Positions 50,263-59,222 of a stretch of 64,000 bases of DNA are shown piece after piece (within the stretch, counting starts at the first letter, position 1; each line of letters starts with the position of its first letter). This DNA comes from Paenibacillus sp. Soil766 (lineage in GTDB: Bacteria > Bacillota > Bacilli > Paenibacillales > NBRC-103111). The position numbers and the translations under genes are program-made. The stretch is from assembly GCF_001428105.1 (NCBI RefSeq), contig NZ_LMSJ01000059.1, positions 134,011 through 198,010 of the forward strand. Reading direction: 5' to 3'. The notes under the pieces were generated by a model that had not been told where the DNA came from, made no database searches, and worked only from the letters and a program-made list of their open reading frames with translations.

Positions 50263-51711
50263 TTAATAGCTTCGACCAAAGACAACTGTATGCTGGGCAG
50301 GATCACCACACACAAGACAAGTCGATTTGGTTTCGGATGGTGTGAACGGGATATTACGACTTGTTGCTCCTGTTTCTTCCTTCACTTGCGATTCACAAGC
50401 GTTAGATCCACACCAGCCAGCCAAGGCAAATCCGCGTTTCGTCTCCAAAAATGTCTTAAACTCATCGATCGTATCAACCGCAATATAATGCTCGTCACGG
50501 AATTGCTTCGCTTTATCATACATCTGCTGATGAATCTCAGCAAGTAAATTTTGAACTTCTTGCACGAAGTCAGACTGTTGAACGATTTTCTTTTCTCCAC
50601 TTACGCGAGAAACAAGAACTACTACGCCATTTTCCATGTCGCGAGGACCTAATTCTACACGAATTGGAACACCGCGCATTTCGTACTCGTTAAATTTCCA
50701 ACCTGGACTTTGATCAGCACGATCATCCACTTTAACGCGCACGCCAGCTTTCTTCAGATCCGCAAATAACTCGTCAACACGCCCAATTACTTGCTCACGT
50801 GTTTTTGGAGGTCCGATTGGAATCATGATGACCTGCGTAGGTGCAACCTTCGGTGGTAACACTAAGCCGCGATCATCCCCGTGAACCATGATAAGTGCGC
50901 CAATTAATCGCGTACTAACTCCCCATGAAGTTGTATGTGCAAATTGGTGTTGATTCTCACGATCAAGGAACTTGATATCAAAGGCAACTGCGAAATTCGT
51001 TCCAAGGTAATGAGAAGTTCCCGCTTGAACTGCTTTACCATCTTTCATCATAGCTTCAATGGAGAACGTATCAATAGCACCTGCAAATTTCTCGGATGGC
51101 GTTTTTTGACCAACGATTACCGGGATAGCTAGGAAATCTTCCGCAAATTGACGATAAACATCCAGCATCTGCATTGTTTCGCGTCGAGCATCTTGCTCAT
51201 CTTCGTGCGCAGTATGACCTTCCTGCCATAAAAACTCAGTTGTACGGAGGAATGGCAACGTGCGTTTCTCCCAACGAACTACGTTTGCCCATTGATTGAT
51301 TAACAATGGAAGATCACGATACGAGTTAATCCACTCGGCGTACATGTGCCCGATCATCGTTTCAGACGTAGGACGGATAGCCAAGCGCTCTTCTAACTTC
51401 TCCCCACCTGCCTCAGTGACCCACGGAAGTTCTGGATTAAAGCCCTCGACATGCTCTTTTTCCTTTTGGAAAAAGCTTTCTGGGATAAACAACGGGAAAT
51501 ATGCATTACGATGACCCGTTTCTTTAAATTTGCTATCCAACTCGCGCTGAATATTTTCCCAAATCTCATATCCATCCGGTTTAAACACGATACATCCACG
51601 AACCGGAGAATAGCTCATTAAATCTGCTTTCTTAATAACATCTATGTACCATCTGGAGAAATCTTCTCCTTGCGGTGTAATTTCTTTGACAAATTGCTTA
51701 TCGTTTGACAT
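50263..51711 (-). CDS. proS: Prolyl-tRNA synthetase, short archaeal/eukaryal-like class
   Basis: A 482-residue class II synthetase. It is clearly not the ~560-residue bacterial type with an inserted editing domain: the catalytic core (RPTSETMIGH, RWEKRTLPFLRTTEFLWQEGHTAH, GDDRGLVLPPKVAP) runs straight into the anticodon-binding domain and ends in a zinc-like C-terminal domain with WCGSNACESQ and CLVCGDPA. This matches the archaeal/eukaryal-like (type 3) ProRS. It holds the proS position (rseP-proS-polC) where B. subtilis has the longer type, so it probably replaced it. Start ATG 51711 has GGGAGGG just upstream. Confidence 0.93.
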   Translation of the reverse strand: MSNDKQFVKEITPQGEDFSRWYIDVIKKADLMSYSPVRGCIVFKPDGYEIWENIQRELDSKFKETGHRNAYFPLFIPESFFQKEKEHVEGFNPELPWVTEAGGEKLEERLAIRPTSETMIGHMYAEWINSYRDLPLLINQWANVVRWEKRTLPFLRTTEFLWQEGHTAHEDEQDARRETMQMLDVYRQFAEDFLAIPVIVGQKTPSEKFAGAIDTFSIEAMMKDGKAVQAGTSHYLGTNFAVAFDIKFLDRENQHQFAHTTSWGVSTRLIGALIMVHGDDRGLVLPPKVAPTQVIMIPIGPPKTREQVIGRVDELFADLKKAGVRVKVDDRADQSPGWKFNEYEMRGVPIRVELGPRDMENGVVVLVSRVSGEKKIVQQSDFVQEVQNLLAEIHQQMYDKAKQFRDEHYIAVDTIDEFKTFLETKRGFALAGWCGSNACESQVKEETGATSRNIPFTPSETKSTCLVCGDPAQHTVVFGRSY

Positions 51712-51732
51712 AAACCCTCCCATAGATTAGGA

Positions 51733-52992
51733 CTATCCCTTAATCAATCGTAAAATATCATTGTAAGTAACAGCAACCATCAACAGCATAAGGAGTGCAA
51801 AACCAACAAAATGAACCATACTCTCTCGGTTCGGGTCTATCGGTTTTCCTCTCAATGCTTCTAAGCCCATGAAAAGGAGTCGGCTTCCGTCTAGTGCAGG
51901 GATTGGCAATAAATTAAAAATACCTAGATATAAGCTTAAAGTGGCCGCCCAAGAAATTAAGTAAGTCAATCCCATTTTAGCAAATTCAGCAGATACCTGA
52001 GCAGTTCTTACAGGTCCACCGAGATCATCTAATTTGAATTGAAGCATCACTAATTTTTGCAAACCTGTTACGATTCCAATGGTTGTACCCACTACTTGAT
52101 CATAGGTCCCTGTAAATACTTCCCCCAACGTAGCGCTTCTGCGGTCACCGCTTATAACAACACCAAGCTTCCCAGCACCTGCTTCCATCTCTGGGGTTAC
52201 TTGAAGTGTAATTGGATTACCCGCGCGATCAATCACCCATGTCATTGGCTTCCCGGCCGAAGCTTGTATCGAAGTAACGAGTTTCTCCCGATCATCTCCG
52301 ATTGGCTGTTTATCAATGGACATGATGATGTCGCCTTTCTGTAGGCCTGACTTCTCACCCGCTTTACCAGCGAGTACAGAATCTAGCTTTACATTCGTGA
52401 ACACACCGGACATTATTACAACAATGAAGAACAAGACAATGGCCAAGATAAAATTCATGACTGGTCCCATAACGATAGCAATGGCACGTTTCCCTACAGA
52501 TTTCGAGCCGAACTGACGATCATAGGGAGCTATTTGGGTTTCTGTTCCCTTCGTCACCATCATGGCTTGCGGATCAATCGGGTAAGTCACTTTCTCACCG
52601 TCAACATCAAGAGATACGCGAAGTGCTCTCTCTATATCAATTTGTTCCACGACACCCATGATAACGTTAGAACGACGATCTAATTGATCAAGATATAAAA
52701 ATGTAACTTCATTCTGTTTGTTTAATTTAATTGCAACTGTCTGTCCAGGGTTAACTTGAACAAGTTCTGGGTCTTCACCTGCCATACGAACAAATCCACC
52801 AATCGGTAAAATCCGTAACGTATATCGGGTTTCCCCTTTTTTATATGAGAATATTTTGGGACCGAAGCCAATCGCAAATTCACGAACTAAAATACCTGCA
52901 CGTTTTGCAAAGTAAAAATGACCCCATTCATGAATCGTAACAAGAACGAAAAACAGCAGAATAACCTTTAACCCAACTTCAATAGCCGACAA
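51733..52992 (-). CDS. rseP: Membrane zinc site-2 protease RseP/RasP
   Basis: A 419-residue intramembrane metalloprotease. HEWGH at residues 21-25 (zinc motif) in the first transmembrane helix, two PDZ-like regions in the middle (GLQKGDIIMSIDKQPI), and the third-ligand motif NLLPIPALDGSR in the penultimate helix. It cleaves anti-sigma factors (RsiW in B. subtilis) and signal peptides. TTG start at 52992, about 9 bases after AGGAGGAAA. It follows dxr with a 269-base gap that has no gene. Confidence 0.93.
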   Translation of the reverse strand: MSAIEVGLKVILLFFVLVTIHEWGHFYFAKRAGILVREFAIGFGPKIFSYKKGETRYTLRILPIGGFVRMAGEDPELVQVNPGQTVAIKLNKQNEVTFLYLDQLDRRSNVIMGVVEQIDIERALRVSLDVDGEKVTYPIDPQAMMVTKGTETQIAPYDRQFGSKSVGKRAIAIVMGPVMNFILAIVLFFIVVIMSGVFTNVKLDSVLAGKAGEKSGLQKGDIIMSIDKQPIGDDREKLVTSIQASAGKPMTWVIDRAGNPITLQVTPEMEAGAGKLGVVISGDRRSATLGEVFTGTYDQVVGTTIGIVTGLQKLVMLQFKLDDLGGPVRTAQVSAEFAKMGLTYLISWAATLSLYLGIFNLLPIPALDGSRLLFMGLEALRGKPIDPNRESMVHFVGFALLMLLMVAVTYNDILRLIKG

Positions 52993-53261
52993 GTCGTATT
53001 TCCTCCTTCGGGTTTTCTTCAGAAAACTATCCTATGTAGCAATGACCTACGCTTTCGCTTAAAGAGCTTGCCTTCTAAGCACTACTTCAGATCAGCTGTT
53101 CTTGTTCTTAGATTACCACTATTGAACATCTGAATACAAGCTATGCCTGCTCAGGTCATTATACGAACTCAGAGAAATAATTAGACTTTACTCCAGCCTC
53201 GGCGTCGGAAATTGAAAAGAAGAGCTGAGCCATGCAAGCTGACCACACCTCTTCCTGACTT

Positions 53262-54407
53262 TTAGAAACGGATAGACGCTGCAAACGATCTAGCCCATTG
53301 ATCTTGTTCGTGAATAACCTCAATTGTAGGAGTAGCATATGACTCATGTTTTTGCAAAGAAGCTTCGATAATATCCTCAATTTGTAGAAATGAAATATCA
53401 CCCTTAAGGAAACGAGCCACTGCAATTTCATTAGCCGCATTATACACAGTAGGTGTACTTCCACCTTGTTTACCACTTTCAAAGGCCATACGTAAGCAAG
53501 GGAATCGTGTATAATCCATTTCACGGAAATGAAGTTTACCGATTGCGGCTAGATCTAACCTAGTTGTTGGTGTAGGATAACGATCTGGATACGTTAACGC
53601 ATACTGAATGGGAACCCGCATATCTGGATTACCTAACTGCGCAATGACACTATGATCAACAAATTCAACGTAAGAGTGAATGACACTTTCCGGATGAAGC
53701 AAAACTTTGATATCCTCATATGCCAAACCAAAAAGCCAATGCGCTTCCATGACTTCAAGTCCTTTATTCACCATCGTAGCGGAGTCAATCGTGATTTTGG
53801 CGCCCATTGACCAATTCGGATGCTTTAGTGCATCCTCCACAGTAACACCCACTAATTGTTCCCTCGTACGATCACGGAAAGATCCACCTGAAGCCGTAAT
53901 CGTGATTTGAGCAATTTGTGAACGTGTCTCACCATTTAAGCACTGAAATATCGCAGAATGCTCACTATCAATAGGTAATAAGGCAACCCCTTTGCGAGAA
54001 ACAGCTTCAGTAACAATGTGTCCCGCACTCACTAATGTCTCCTTGTTAGCTAGTCCAATATCTTTACCCGCTTCAATTGCGGCTAATGTTGGTCGTAGTC
54101 CTTGACTCCCAACAAGTGCACTTACAAGCAAATCCGCATCTGTGGCAGCAGCGACCTCCAACAAACCAGCTTCGCCATACAGAACCTTAATACTTGCTGG
54201 AATTTGGCTAGCAACCGTTTCAGCCAATTCCTTCGTAGCAACGGACACGAGTTTAGGTCGAAATTGTTTGGCCTGTTCAATGACGAGCTCACTGTTATAC
54301 CCAGCAGATATCGCTTCGACTTGAAACTTTTCTGGCGAATGCTGTACAAGATCCAAGGTTTGAGTACCAATGGATCCTGTCGAACCCAAGATGGCAATTT
54401 TCTTCAT
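53262..54407 (-). CDS. dxr: 1-deoxy-D-xylulose 5-phosphate reductoisomerase
   Basis: A 381-residue NADPH enzyme of the MEP isoprenoid pathway. IAILGSTGSIGTQTLDLV is the N-terminal nucleotide site; TITASGGSFRDRTREQL is the catalytic region; KITIDSATMVNKGLEVMEAH, which binds metal, follows. Start ATG 54407 (MKKIAILG); an ATG at 54425 is less likely. Follows cdsA closely. Supplies isoprenoid for UppS. Confidence 0.95.
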   Translation of the reverse strand: MKKIAILGSTGSIGTQTLDLVQHSPEKFQVEAISAGYNSELVIEQAKQFRPKLVSVATKELAETVASQIPASIKVLYGEAGLLEVAAATDADLLVSALVGSQGLRPTLAAIEAGKDIGLANKETLVSAGHIVTEAVSRKGVALLPIDSEHSAIFQCLNGETRSQIAQITITASGGSFRDRTREQLVGVTVEDALKHPNWSMGAKITIDSATMVNKGLEVMEAHWLFGLAYEDIKVLLHPESVIHSYVEFVDHSVIAQLGNPDMRVPIQYALTYPDRYPTPTTRLDLAAIGKLHFREMDYTRFPCLRMAFESGKQGGSTPTVYNAANEIAVARFLKGDISFLQIEDIIEASLQKHESYATPTIEVIHEQDQWARSFAASIRF

Positions 54408-54430
54408 ACGTTCAACCCCGCTCATGAGAA

Positions 54431-55225
54431 TTAGTTAGGAATCAAATTGAGCAGATAGATAAAGGGGAATACTATTAACCAACTATCCATCCGATCGAGT
54501 ACGCCACCATGACCTGGCAGCAGAGTTCCCGTGTCTTTAATTCCTTTAACACGCTTATAGGCGGATTGAATTAAATCACCAATTTGCCCTACTACAGCAA
54601 TAACAAATCCTAATAAAAGTGCTTTCCCTACACTTAAGAGATCCGGTGCGTACAAAGCAAAGCATACGGCCAATATCATCGCAATAACTACTCCGCCGAG
54701 AGCTCCTTCAATCGACTTTTTTGGACTTATTTGTGGCCACAGAGGGTGCTTACCTAACTTCGAACCAACAAAATATGCACCAGCATCCGATGCCCAGATA
54801 CAAACAAACACCATAATCGTCCAAAACAGACCATTATCCGCCAAACGAGCCTCAATCATGTAGTTGAAACCAAATCCAATGTATACGACACCTAGTAATA
54901 TCACAGATACTTGATCAATCGTTATTTTGTTCTTGGAAGCTACTGTAATGAAAAGCAGCAAAAACATGGCGAACCAAATTACACTTGTAAACGAGAATGT
55001 CCACGTTATACCTAACAACCCCCATGGGATCGTTAGACATAATATAGCTACGAGTCCAGCAACAGCTGTGAGTTTAAATGGCATATACCCATTCATTTGT
55101 AAGTACTCGCGGTATCCAATAATCGAAACGAGTACGATTAAGCCTGCATACCACAAATCACCAAGTACTAGAAGAGTAATAAATGCAAGACCGGCAATTA
55201 CGCCTGTTATGATCCTTTGTTTCAA
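54431..55225 (-). CDS. cdsA: Phosphatidate cytidylyltransferase (CDP-diacylglycerol synthase)
   Basis: A 264-residue integral membrane enzyme (about seven or eight hydrophobic helices). The CdsA signature is present as SPKKSIEGALGG and the C-terminal GDLIQSAYKRVKGIKDTG followed by LPGHGGVLDRMDS. It makes CDP-diacylglycerol for PgsA. Lies between uppS and dxr in the usual order. Confidence 0.95.
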   Translation of the reverse strand: MKQRIITGVIAGLAFITLLVLGDLWYAGLIVLVSIIGYREYLQMNGYMPFKLTAVAGLVAILCLTIPWGLLGITWTFSFTSVIWFAMFLLLFITVASKNKITIDQVSVILLGVVYIGFGFNYMIEARLADNGLFWTIMVFVCIWASDAGAYFVGSKLGKHPLWPQISPKKSIEGALGGVVIAMILAVCFALYAPDLLSVGKALLLGFVIAVVGQIGDLIQSAYKRVKGIKDTGTLLPGHGGVLDRMDSWLIVFPFIYLLNLIPN

Positions 55226-55299
55226 GTTGAATCCCCCTAGATGAACATCGTTTATCTCTAAGCCATCCTTTTAGTGAAAAACGATTACACAATCAGATG

Positions 55300-56070
55300 T
55301 TAAATACCACCGTATCTTCTTGCGCGGCGCTGATATTCAGCAATAGCTTGCATAAATAAGTCCTCTGTGAATTCTGGCCAATAGGCATCTGTGAACCATA
55401 ATTCCGAATAAGCTAATTGCCAAAGTAAAAAGTTGCTCAATCGCAATTCCCCACTAGTACGAATTAACAAATCGGGGTCAGGCAAATCTGACGTTAACAT
55501 ATAGGATGAAAAGAGAGATTCGTCCAACTCATCCGGATTCAAGTTTCCGTTTTGCAGGTCCTTCATCATGTCCTGAACACCTGCAATGATTTCCTTACGT
55601 CCGCCATAATTTAAAGCAAAATTCAAAATAAGACCCGTGTTATCTTTCGTTCGTTCGATCGCACCTTCTATAGCTTTCAGTGTATAGTCAGGTAGACCAT
55701 CTTTCCAACCAGTCATTCGAATACGCACATTGTTCTGAATTAATTCTTCAATCTCCAAAGGGAAAAACTCTTGGGGCAGCTTCATAAGAAACTCGACTTC
55801 TTCTTTCGGGCGCTTCCAATTTTCAGTTGAAAATGCATACATCGTTAATACTTTGACACCAATATCATTCGCTGCCATTGTAATCTTCTTTACATTTTTC
55901 ATGCCCGAGTGATGACCCGCTACACGAGGCAATCCTCTTTGTTTGGCCCATCGACCATTTCCATCCATAATAATTGCTACATGCGCAGGTACTTTGTCCA
56001 ACTCTATTTCAGTTGTTCCACTCACTTGCTTACGTGTTGGTATTAACCATTTCTTAAATAGCTTGAGCAC
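55300..56070 (-). CDS. uppS: Undecaprenyl diphosphate synthase
   Basis: A 256-residue cis-prenyltransferase that builds the C55 lipid carrier for cell-wall synthesis. IIMDGNGRWAKQRGLPRVAG is the diphosphate-binding region near residue 35, and LIRTSGELRLSNFLLWQLAY the C-terminal signature. GTG start at 56070, six bases after GGGAGGAA; the TTG at 56085 has no ribosome site. Follows frr behind a terminator-like hairpin. Confidence 0.95.
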   Translation of the reverse strand: MLKLFKKWLIPTRKQVSGTTEIELDKVPAHVAIIMDGNGRWAKQRGLPRVAGHHSGMKNVKKITMAANDIGVKVLTMYAFSTENWKRPKEEVEFLMKLPQEFFPLEIEELIQNNVRIRMTGWKDGLPDYTLKAIEGAIERTKDNTGLILNFALNYGGRKEIIAGVQDMMKDLQNGNLNPDELDESLFSSYMLTSDLPDPDLLIRTSGELRLSNFLLWQLAYSELWFTDAYWPEFTEDLFMQAIAEYQRRARRYGGI

Positions 56071-56098
56071 AGTTGTTCCTCCCAACTAGGGAAAGATG

Positions 56099-56128
56099 AA
56101 AAACCCCCGCCAATGAATACCCGGGGGC
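56099..56128 (-). terminator. Intrinsic terminator after frr
   Basis: CCCCCG/CGGGGG stem with a 12-base loop on the minus strand, followed by TTTTT. It sits between frr and uppS. Confidence 0.8.
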
Positions 56129-56137
56129 ATATCTATC

Positions 56138-56692
56138 TTATACTTCCATGATTTCTTTTTCTTTAGCAGCCAAAACTTTCTCAACTTCAGCTACGAATTT
56201 ATCAGTAAATTTCTGAATGTCCTCTTGATGCTTACGAGACTCATCCTCAGAAATACCTGCTTTTTCCAGCTTTTTAATTTCGTCGTTTGCATCACGACGA
56301 ATATTACGAATCGCAATTTTGGCTTCTTCGCCAAATTTCTTCGTCATTTTCACCAAGTCATTACGACGCTCTTCTGTTAATGCTGGAATAACAATACGAA
56401 TAACAATACCGTCATTCGATGGTGTTAAACCTAAATCGGACTTCATAATTGCCTTCTCAATAGAAGACATAGAGCTCTTATCCCATGGTTGAATGAGAAG
56501 TGTGCGTGAATCCGGAGTAGTCAAATTAGCTAATTGATTCACTGGCGTCATTGCGCCATAGTATTCCACTTGAATACGATCTAATAGCGATGGCGTAGCA
56601 CGTCCCGCACGAAGAGAAGTCAAATCTCTTCTTAGCGCTCCTATTGCTTTATCCATCCGATCTTCTGCGTTCTTCTTCACTGATTGAGGCAT
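56138..56692 (-). CDS. frr: Ribosome recycling factor
   Basis: A 184-residue RRF: MPQSVKKNAEDRMDKAIGAL, LRAGRATPSLLDRIQVEYYG, TEERRNDLVKMTKKFGEEAK. It splits post-termination ribosomes with EF-G. Three bases separate it from pyrH, so they share a transcript. Confidence 0.97.
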   Translation of the reverse strand: MPQSVKKNAEDRMDKAIGALRRDLTSLRAGRATPSLLDRIQVEYYGAMTPVNQLANLTTPDSRTLLIQPWDKSSMSSIEKAIMKSDLGLTPSNDGIVIRIVIPALTEERRNDLVKMTKKFGEEAKIAIRNIRRDANDEIKKLEKAGISEDESRKHQEDIQKFTDKFVAEVEKVLAAKEKEIMEV

Positions 56693-56695
56693 GGT

Positions 56696-57421
56696 TTATA
56701 CGCTCCCTTTAACTGTAGTCCCAATTTTATCGCCAAGGACCACTCGTTTGATATTCCCTTTTTCCGTGATATTAAAAACAACCAACGGAATGTTGTTATC
56801 CATACAAAGGGAAGATGCAGTGGAGTCCATGACACCAAGGTTATTACTTATTACTTCCATATAGGTTAACGTTTCGAATTTCTTCGCTGTTGGATCTTTG
56901 AATGGATCAGCTGAATAGACGCCGTCCACTTTGTTTTTAGCCATAAGAATGACTTCTGCTTCAATTTCTGCAGCTCTCAAAGCAGCTGTTGTATCCGTTG
57001 AGAAGTAGGGATTACCAGTTCCCGCGGCAAAAATAACAACTCTGCCCTTTTCAAGATGACGCATTGCTCTTCTACGTATGTAAGGTTCAGCAACTTGTTG
57101 CATTGTAATGGAGGACTGAACTCTTGTTGGTACCTCTAGGTTTTCCAGTGCATCTTGCAAAGCAAGTGAATTCATGACAGTAGCCAACATTCCCATATAA
57201 TCCGCTGTTGCACGATCCATTCCCTTTTCACTACCTGCAATTCCACGCCAGATATTCCCGCCACCAACAACGATTGCAACTTCTACATTTAATTCTACAA
57301 CATCCTTCACTTGCTGAGCAATGGAGGTAATCACTTCTGAATCAATGCCATATCCCTGTTGTCCGGCTAAAGCTTCTCCGCTCAATTTAAGCACTATTCT
57401 TTTATAAAAAGGTTGACCCAA
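56696..57421 (-). CDS. pyrH: UMP kinase
   Basis: A 241-residue hexameric amino-acid-kinase-fold UMP kinase. KRIVLKLSGEALAGQQGYG near residue 8, VVGGGNIWRGIAGS, TGNPYFSTDTTAALRA and KVDGVYSADPFKDP are the substrate motifs. Typical length. Starts at ATG 57421 with GGAGG upstream. Confidence 0.97.
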   Translation of the reverse strand: MGQPFYKRIVLKLSGEALAGQQGYGIDSEVITSIAQQVKDVVELNVEVAIVVGGGNIWRGIAGSEKGMDRATADYMGMLATVMNSLALQDALENLEVPTRVQSSITMQQVAEPYIRRRAMRHLEKGRVVIFAAGTGNPYFSTDTTAALRAAEIEAEVILMAKNKVDGVYSADPFKDPTAKKFETLTYMEVISNNLGVMDSTASSLCMDNNIPLVVFNITEKGNIKRVVLGDKIGTTVKGSV

Positions 57422-57468
57422 CTTGTATGACCTCCGTTTCCATGCATAACTTCATATCTTTAAGGGCT

Positions 57469-57500
57469 AAAAAAGAAGGAACACCAAGTGTTCCAACTTT
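57469..57500 (-). terminator. Intrinsic terminator after tsf
   Basis: GGAACAC-TTG-GTGTTCC stem (57494-57478) extended by A-T pairs, ending in TTTTTT on the minus strand. It separates tsf from pyrH. Confidence 0.85.
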
Positions 57501-57511
57501 TTGAATACCTA

Positions 57512-58162
57512 TTATAGTTTAACTTGGGACATAACTTCTTCCGCAAAGTTCTCTTGTTTTTTCTCAAGACCTTCACCAAGACCGAAACGAACGAAACGAC
57601 GAATGGAGATGTTCTCGCCGATAGCTGCGATTTTCTCATTCAACAATTGGTCGATTGTTTTGTCTGGATCTTTAATGAATGCTTGCTCCATTAAGCAGAA
57701 CTCTTCATAGTATTTACCAATACGGCCTTCAACCATTTTGTCGATGATTTTCTCTGGTTTGCCTTCATTCAAAGCTTGGTTACGAAGAATTTCTTTTTCT
57801 TTTTCCAAAGCTTCTGTTGGAACTTCTTCACGACGAACATAAGATGGGTTTGCTGCTGCGATGTGCATAGCAATGTCTCTGCAGAAAGTTCTGAATTGCT
57901 CTGTTTTACCAACGAAGTCCGTTTCACAGTTAATTTCAACAAGAACGCCAACTTTACCACCAGCGTGGATGTAAGATTCTACAGCGCCTTCTGTAGCAAT
58001 ACGTCCAGCTTTGTTAGCTGCTGCTGATAGACCTTTCTCACGAAGAAGTTCTCCTGCTTTCGTGATATCACCATTTGCTTCTTCAAGTGCTTTCTTGCAA
58101 TCTAACATTCCTGCACCTGTTTTTTCACGTAATTCTTTTACTTGAGCTGCTGTAACTGCCAT
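57512..58162 (-). CDS. tsf: Elongation factor Ts
   Basis: A 216-residue EF-Ts that reloads EF-Tu with GTP. MAVTAAQVKELREKTGAGML, DCKKALEEANGDITKAGELL and EINCETDFVGKTEQF are canonical. It is the short form normal for Bacillales. Start ATG 58162 with AGGAGG upstream. Follows rpsB behind a terminator-like hairpin. Confidence 0.97.
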   Translation of the reverse strand: MAVTAAQVKELREKTGAGMLDCKKALEEANGDITKAGELLREKGLSAAANKAGRIATEGAVESYIHAGGKVGVLVEINCETDFVGKTEQFRTFCRDIAMHIAAANPSYVRREEVPTEALEKEKEILRNQALNEGKPEKIIDKMVEGRIGKYYEEFCLMEQAFIKDPDKTIDQLLNEKIAAIGENISIRRFVRFGLGEGLEKKQENFAEEVMSQVKL

Positions 58163-58217
58163 GTAAGAAACCTCCTGTGAAATAGTATTGTTTATATGTA
58201 ACACTAGTTTATTCTTT

Positions 58218-58263
58218 AAAAAAAGGGTGGTGACAGGCTGTTACACCTTCCAACCACCCTTTT
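58218..58263 (-). terminator. Terminator-like hairpin between rpsB and tsf
   Basis: An 11-bp perfect stem (58221-58231 with 58253-58263) ending in a seven-T run on the minus strand. Strong for an intra-operon site; it should lower tsf transcript relative to rpsB or act as an attenuator. Confidence 0.85.
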
Positions 58264-58277
58264 CACATTGCTATAAT

Positions 58278-58976
58278 TTAAGCTGTTGTTTGCTCGCCTT
58301 GGTGTGCTTCGATAACTGCATCAGCAATTTTCGCTGTTAACAATTTAACTGCGCGAATCGCATCATCGTTACCAGGAATCACGTAATCAATTTCGTCTGG
58401 ATCGCAGTTTGTATCAACGATACCAACGATTGGGATACCCAATTTACGAGCTTCTGCTACAGCAATACGCTCTTTGCGAGGATCGATAATGAAAAGTGCA
58501 CTTGGCAAACCTTTCATGTTCTTGATTCCACCTAGGAATTTCTCAAGACGCTCTTTCTCTTTGCGAAGAATGATAACTTCTTTCTTAGGAAGAACTTCGA
58601 AAGTGCCATCCTCTTCCCATCTTTCAAGAGTTTTCAAACGGTCGATACGTTTTTGAATTGTAGCAAAGTTAGTCAATGTACCACCCAACCAACGTTGGTT
58701 GATGAAGTACATGCCACAACGTTCTGCTTCTTCAGCAACGGAATCTTGGGCTTGTTTTTTAGTTCCTACGAAAAGGATTGTACCATTGTCTTCGGATACG
58801 GATTTAACAAAGTTGTATGCTTCTTCAACTTTTTTAACCGTTTTTTGAAGATCGATGATGTAAATACCGTTTCTTTCAGTAAAGATATACTTGTCCATTT
58901 TCGGGTTCCAACGACGTGTTTGGTGACCGAAATGTACGCCAGCTTCTAAAAGCTGTTTCATGGAGATAACTGCCAT
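58278..58976 (-). CDS. rpsB: 30S ribosomal protein S2
   Basis: A 232-residue S2: MAVISMKQLLEAGVHFGHQT, RWNPKMDKYIFTERNGIY, FVGTKKQAQDSV, PIVGIVDTNCDPDEIDYVIPGN. Start ATG 58976, preceded by GGAGGGA. It has its own promoter (59099-59127) and a leader with a strong hairpin, consistent with control separate from the motility genes upstream. Confidence 0.97.
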   Translation of the reverse strand: MAVISMKQLLEAGVHFGHQTRRWNPKMDKYIFTERNGIYIIDLQKTVKKVEEAYNFVKSVSEDNGTILFVGTKKQAQDSVAEEAERCGMYFINQRWLGGTLTNFATIQKRIDRLKTLERWEEDGTFEVLPKKEVIILRKEKERLEKFLGGIKNMKGLPSALFIIDPRKERIAVAEARKLGIPIVGIVDTNCDPDEIDYVIPGNDDAIRAVKLLTAKIADAVIEAHQGEQTTA

Positions 58977-59027
58977 CCCCAATCCCTCCTCTAAATGGTT
59001 TATTTGGTATCCGCCGCCCCTCGCATT

Positions 59028-59066
59028 TTTGCATAAAACTTACCGAAGTAAGCACCATTATGCAAA
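59028..59066 (-). promoter_or_regulatory. Hairpin in the rpsB leader (candidate S2 autoregulatory element)
   Basis: TTTGCATAA/TTATGCAAA arms (59058-59066 with 59028-59036) enclose CTTAC-TTCG-GTAAG, giving an extended hairpin with a stable UUCG loop. It is followed by a G-rich GCGAGGGGCGGCGGATACC segment before the ribosome site and preceded by ACGCCCGTC, which could pair with it. Leaders of rpsB are autoregulated by S2 in other bacteria; here that is inference. Confidence 0.5.
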
Positions 59067-59098
59067 TTGACGGGCGTGAGTTTTTAACACCGTGAATA

Positions 59099-59127
59099 AA
59101 TATACCACAACTAAATACAAGGTGCAA
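59099..59127 (-). promoter_or_regulatory. Sigma-A promoter of rpsB
   Basis: TTGCAC (59127-59122), 17-base spacer, TATATT (59104-59099) on the minus strand. It gives a transcript with a leader of about 115 bases. Confidence 0.7.
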
Positions 59128-59183
59128 CCTTTTATCCTGAATGTCATTCTTCCCTTGAATTGGTACGTTTATGTGCCGGAAAC

Positions 59184-59212
59184 AAAAAAAGATCTCATAA
59201 AAAGATCCTTTT
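59184..59212 (-). terminator. Intrinsic terminator ending the motility operon
   Basis: AAAGGATCT/AGATCTTT-type arms with one G-U pair, then seven T residues (59190-59184) on the minus strand. It separates the flagellar gene cluster from rpsB. Confidence 0.8.
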
Positions 59213-59222
59213 GAAAGAATTA

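Noticed and set aside
53159..53524. Minus-strand open frame of 121 codons at the 3' end of dxr
   Set aside because: It overlaps conserved dxr coding sequence in another frame, shows no ribosome site and no family motif.
58164..58217. TATAAA box between the rpsB hairpin and tsf
   Set aside because: The matching -35 (TTAAAG) is poor; a separate tsf promoter is possible but not supported.
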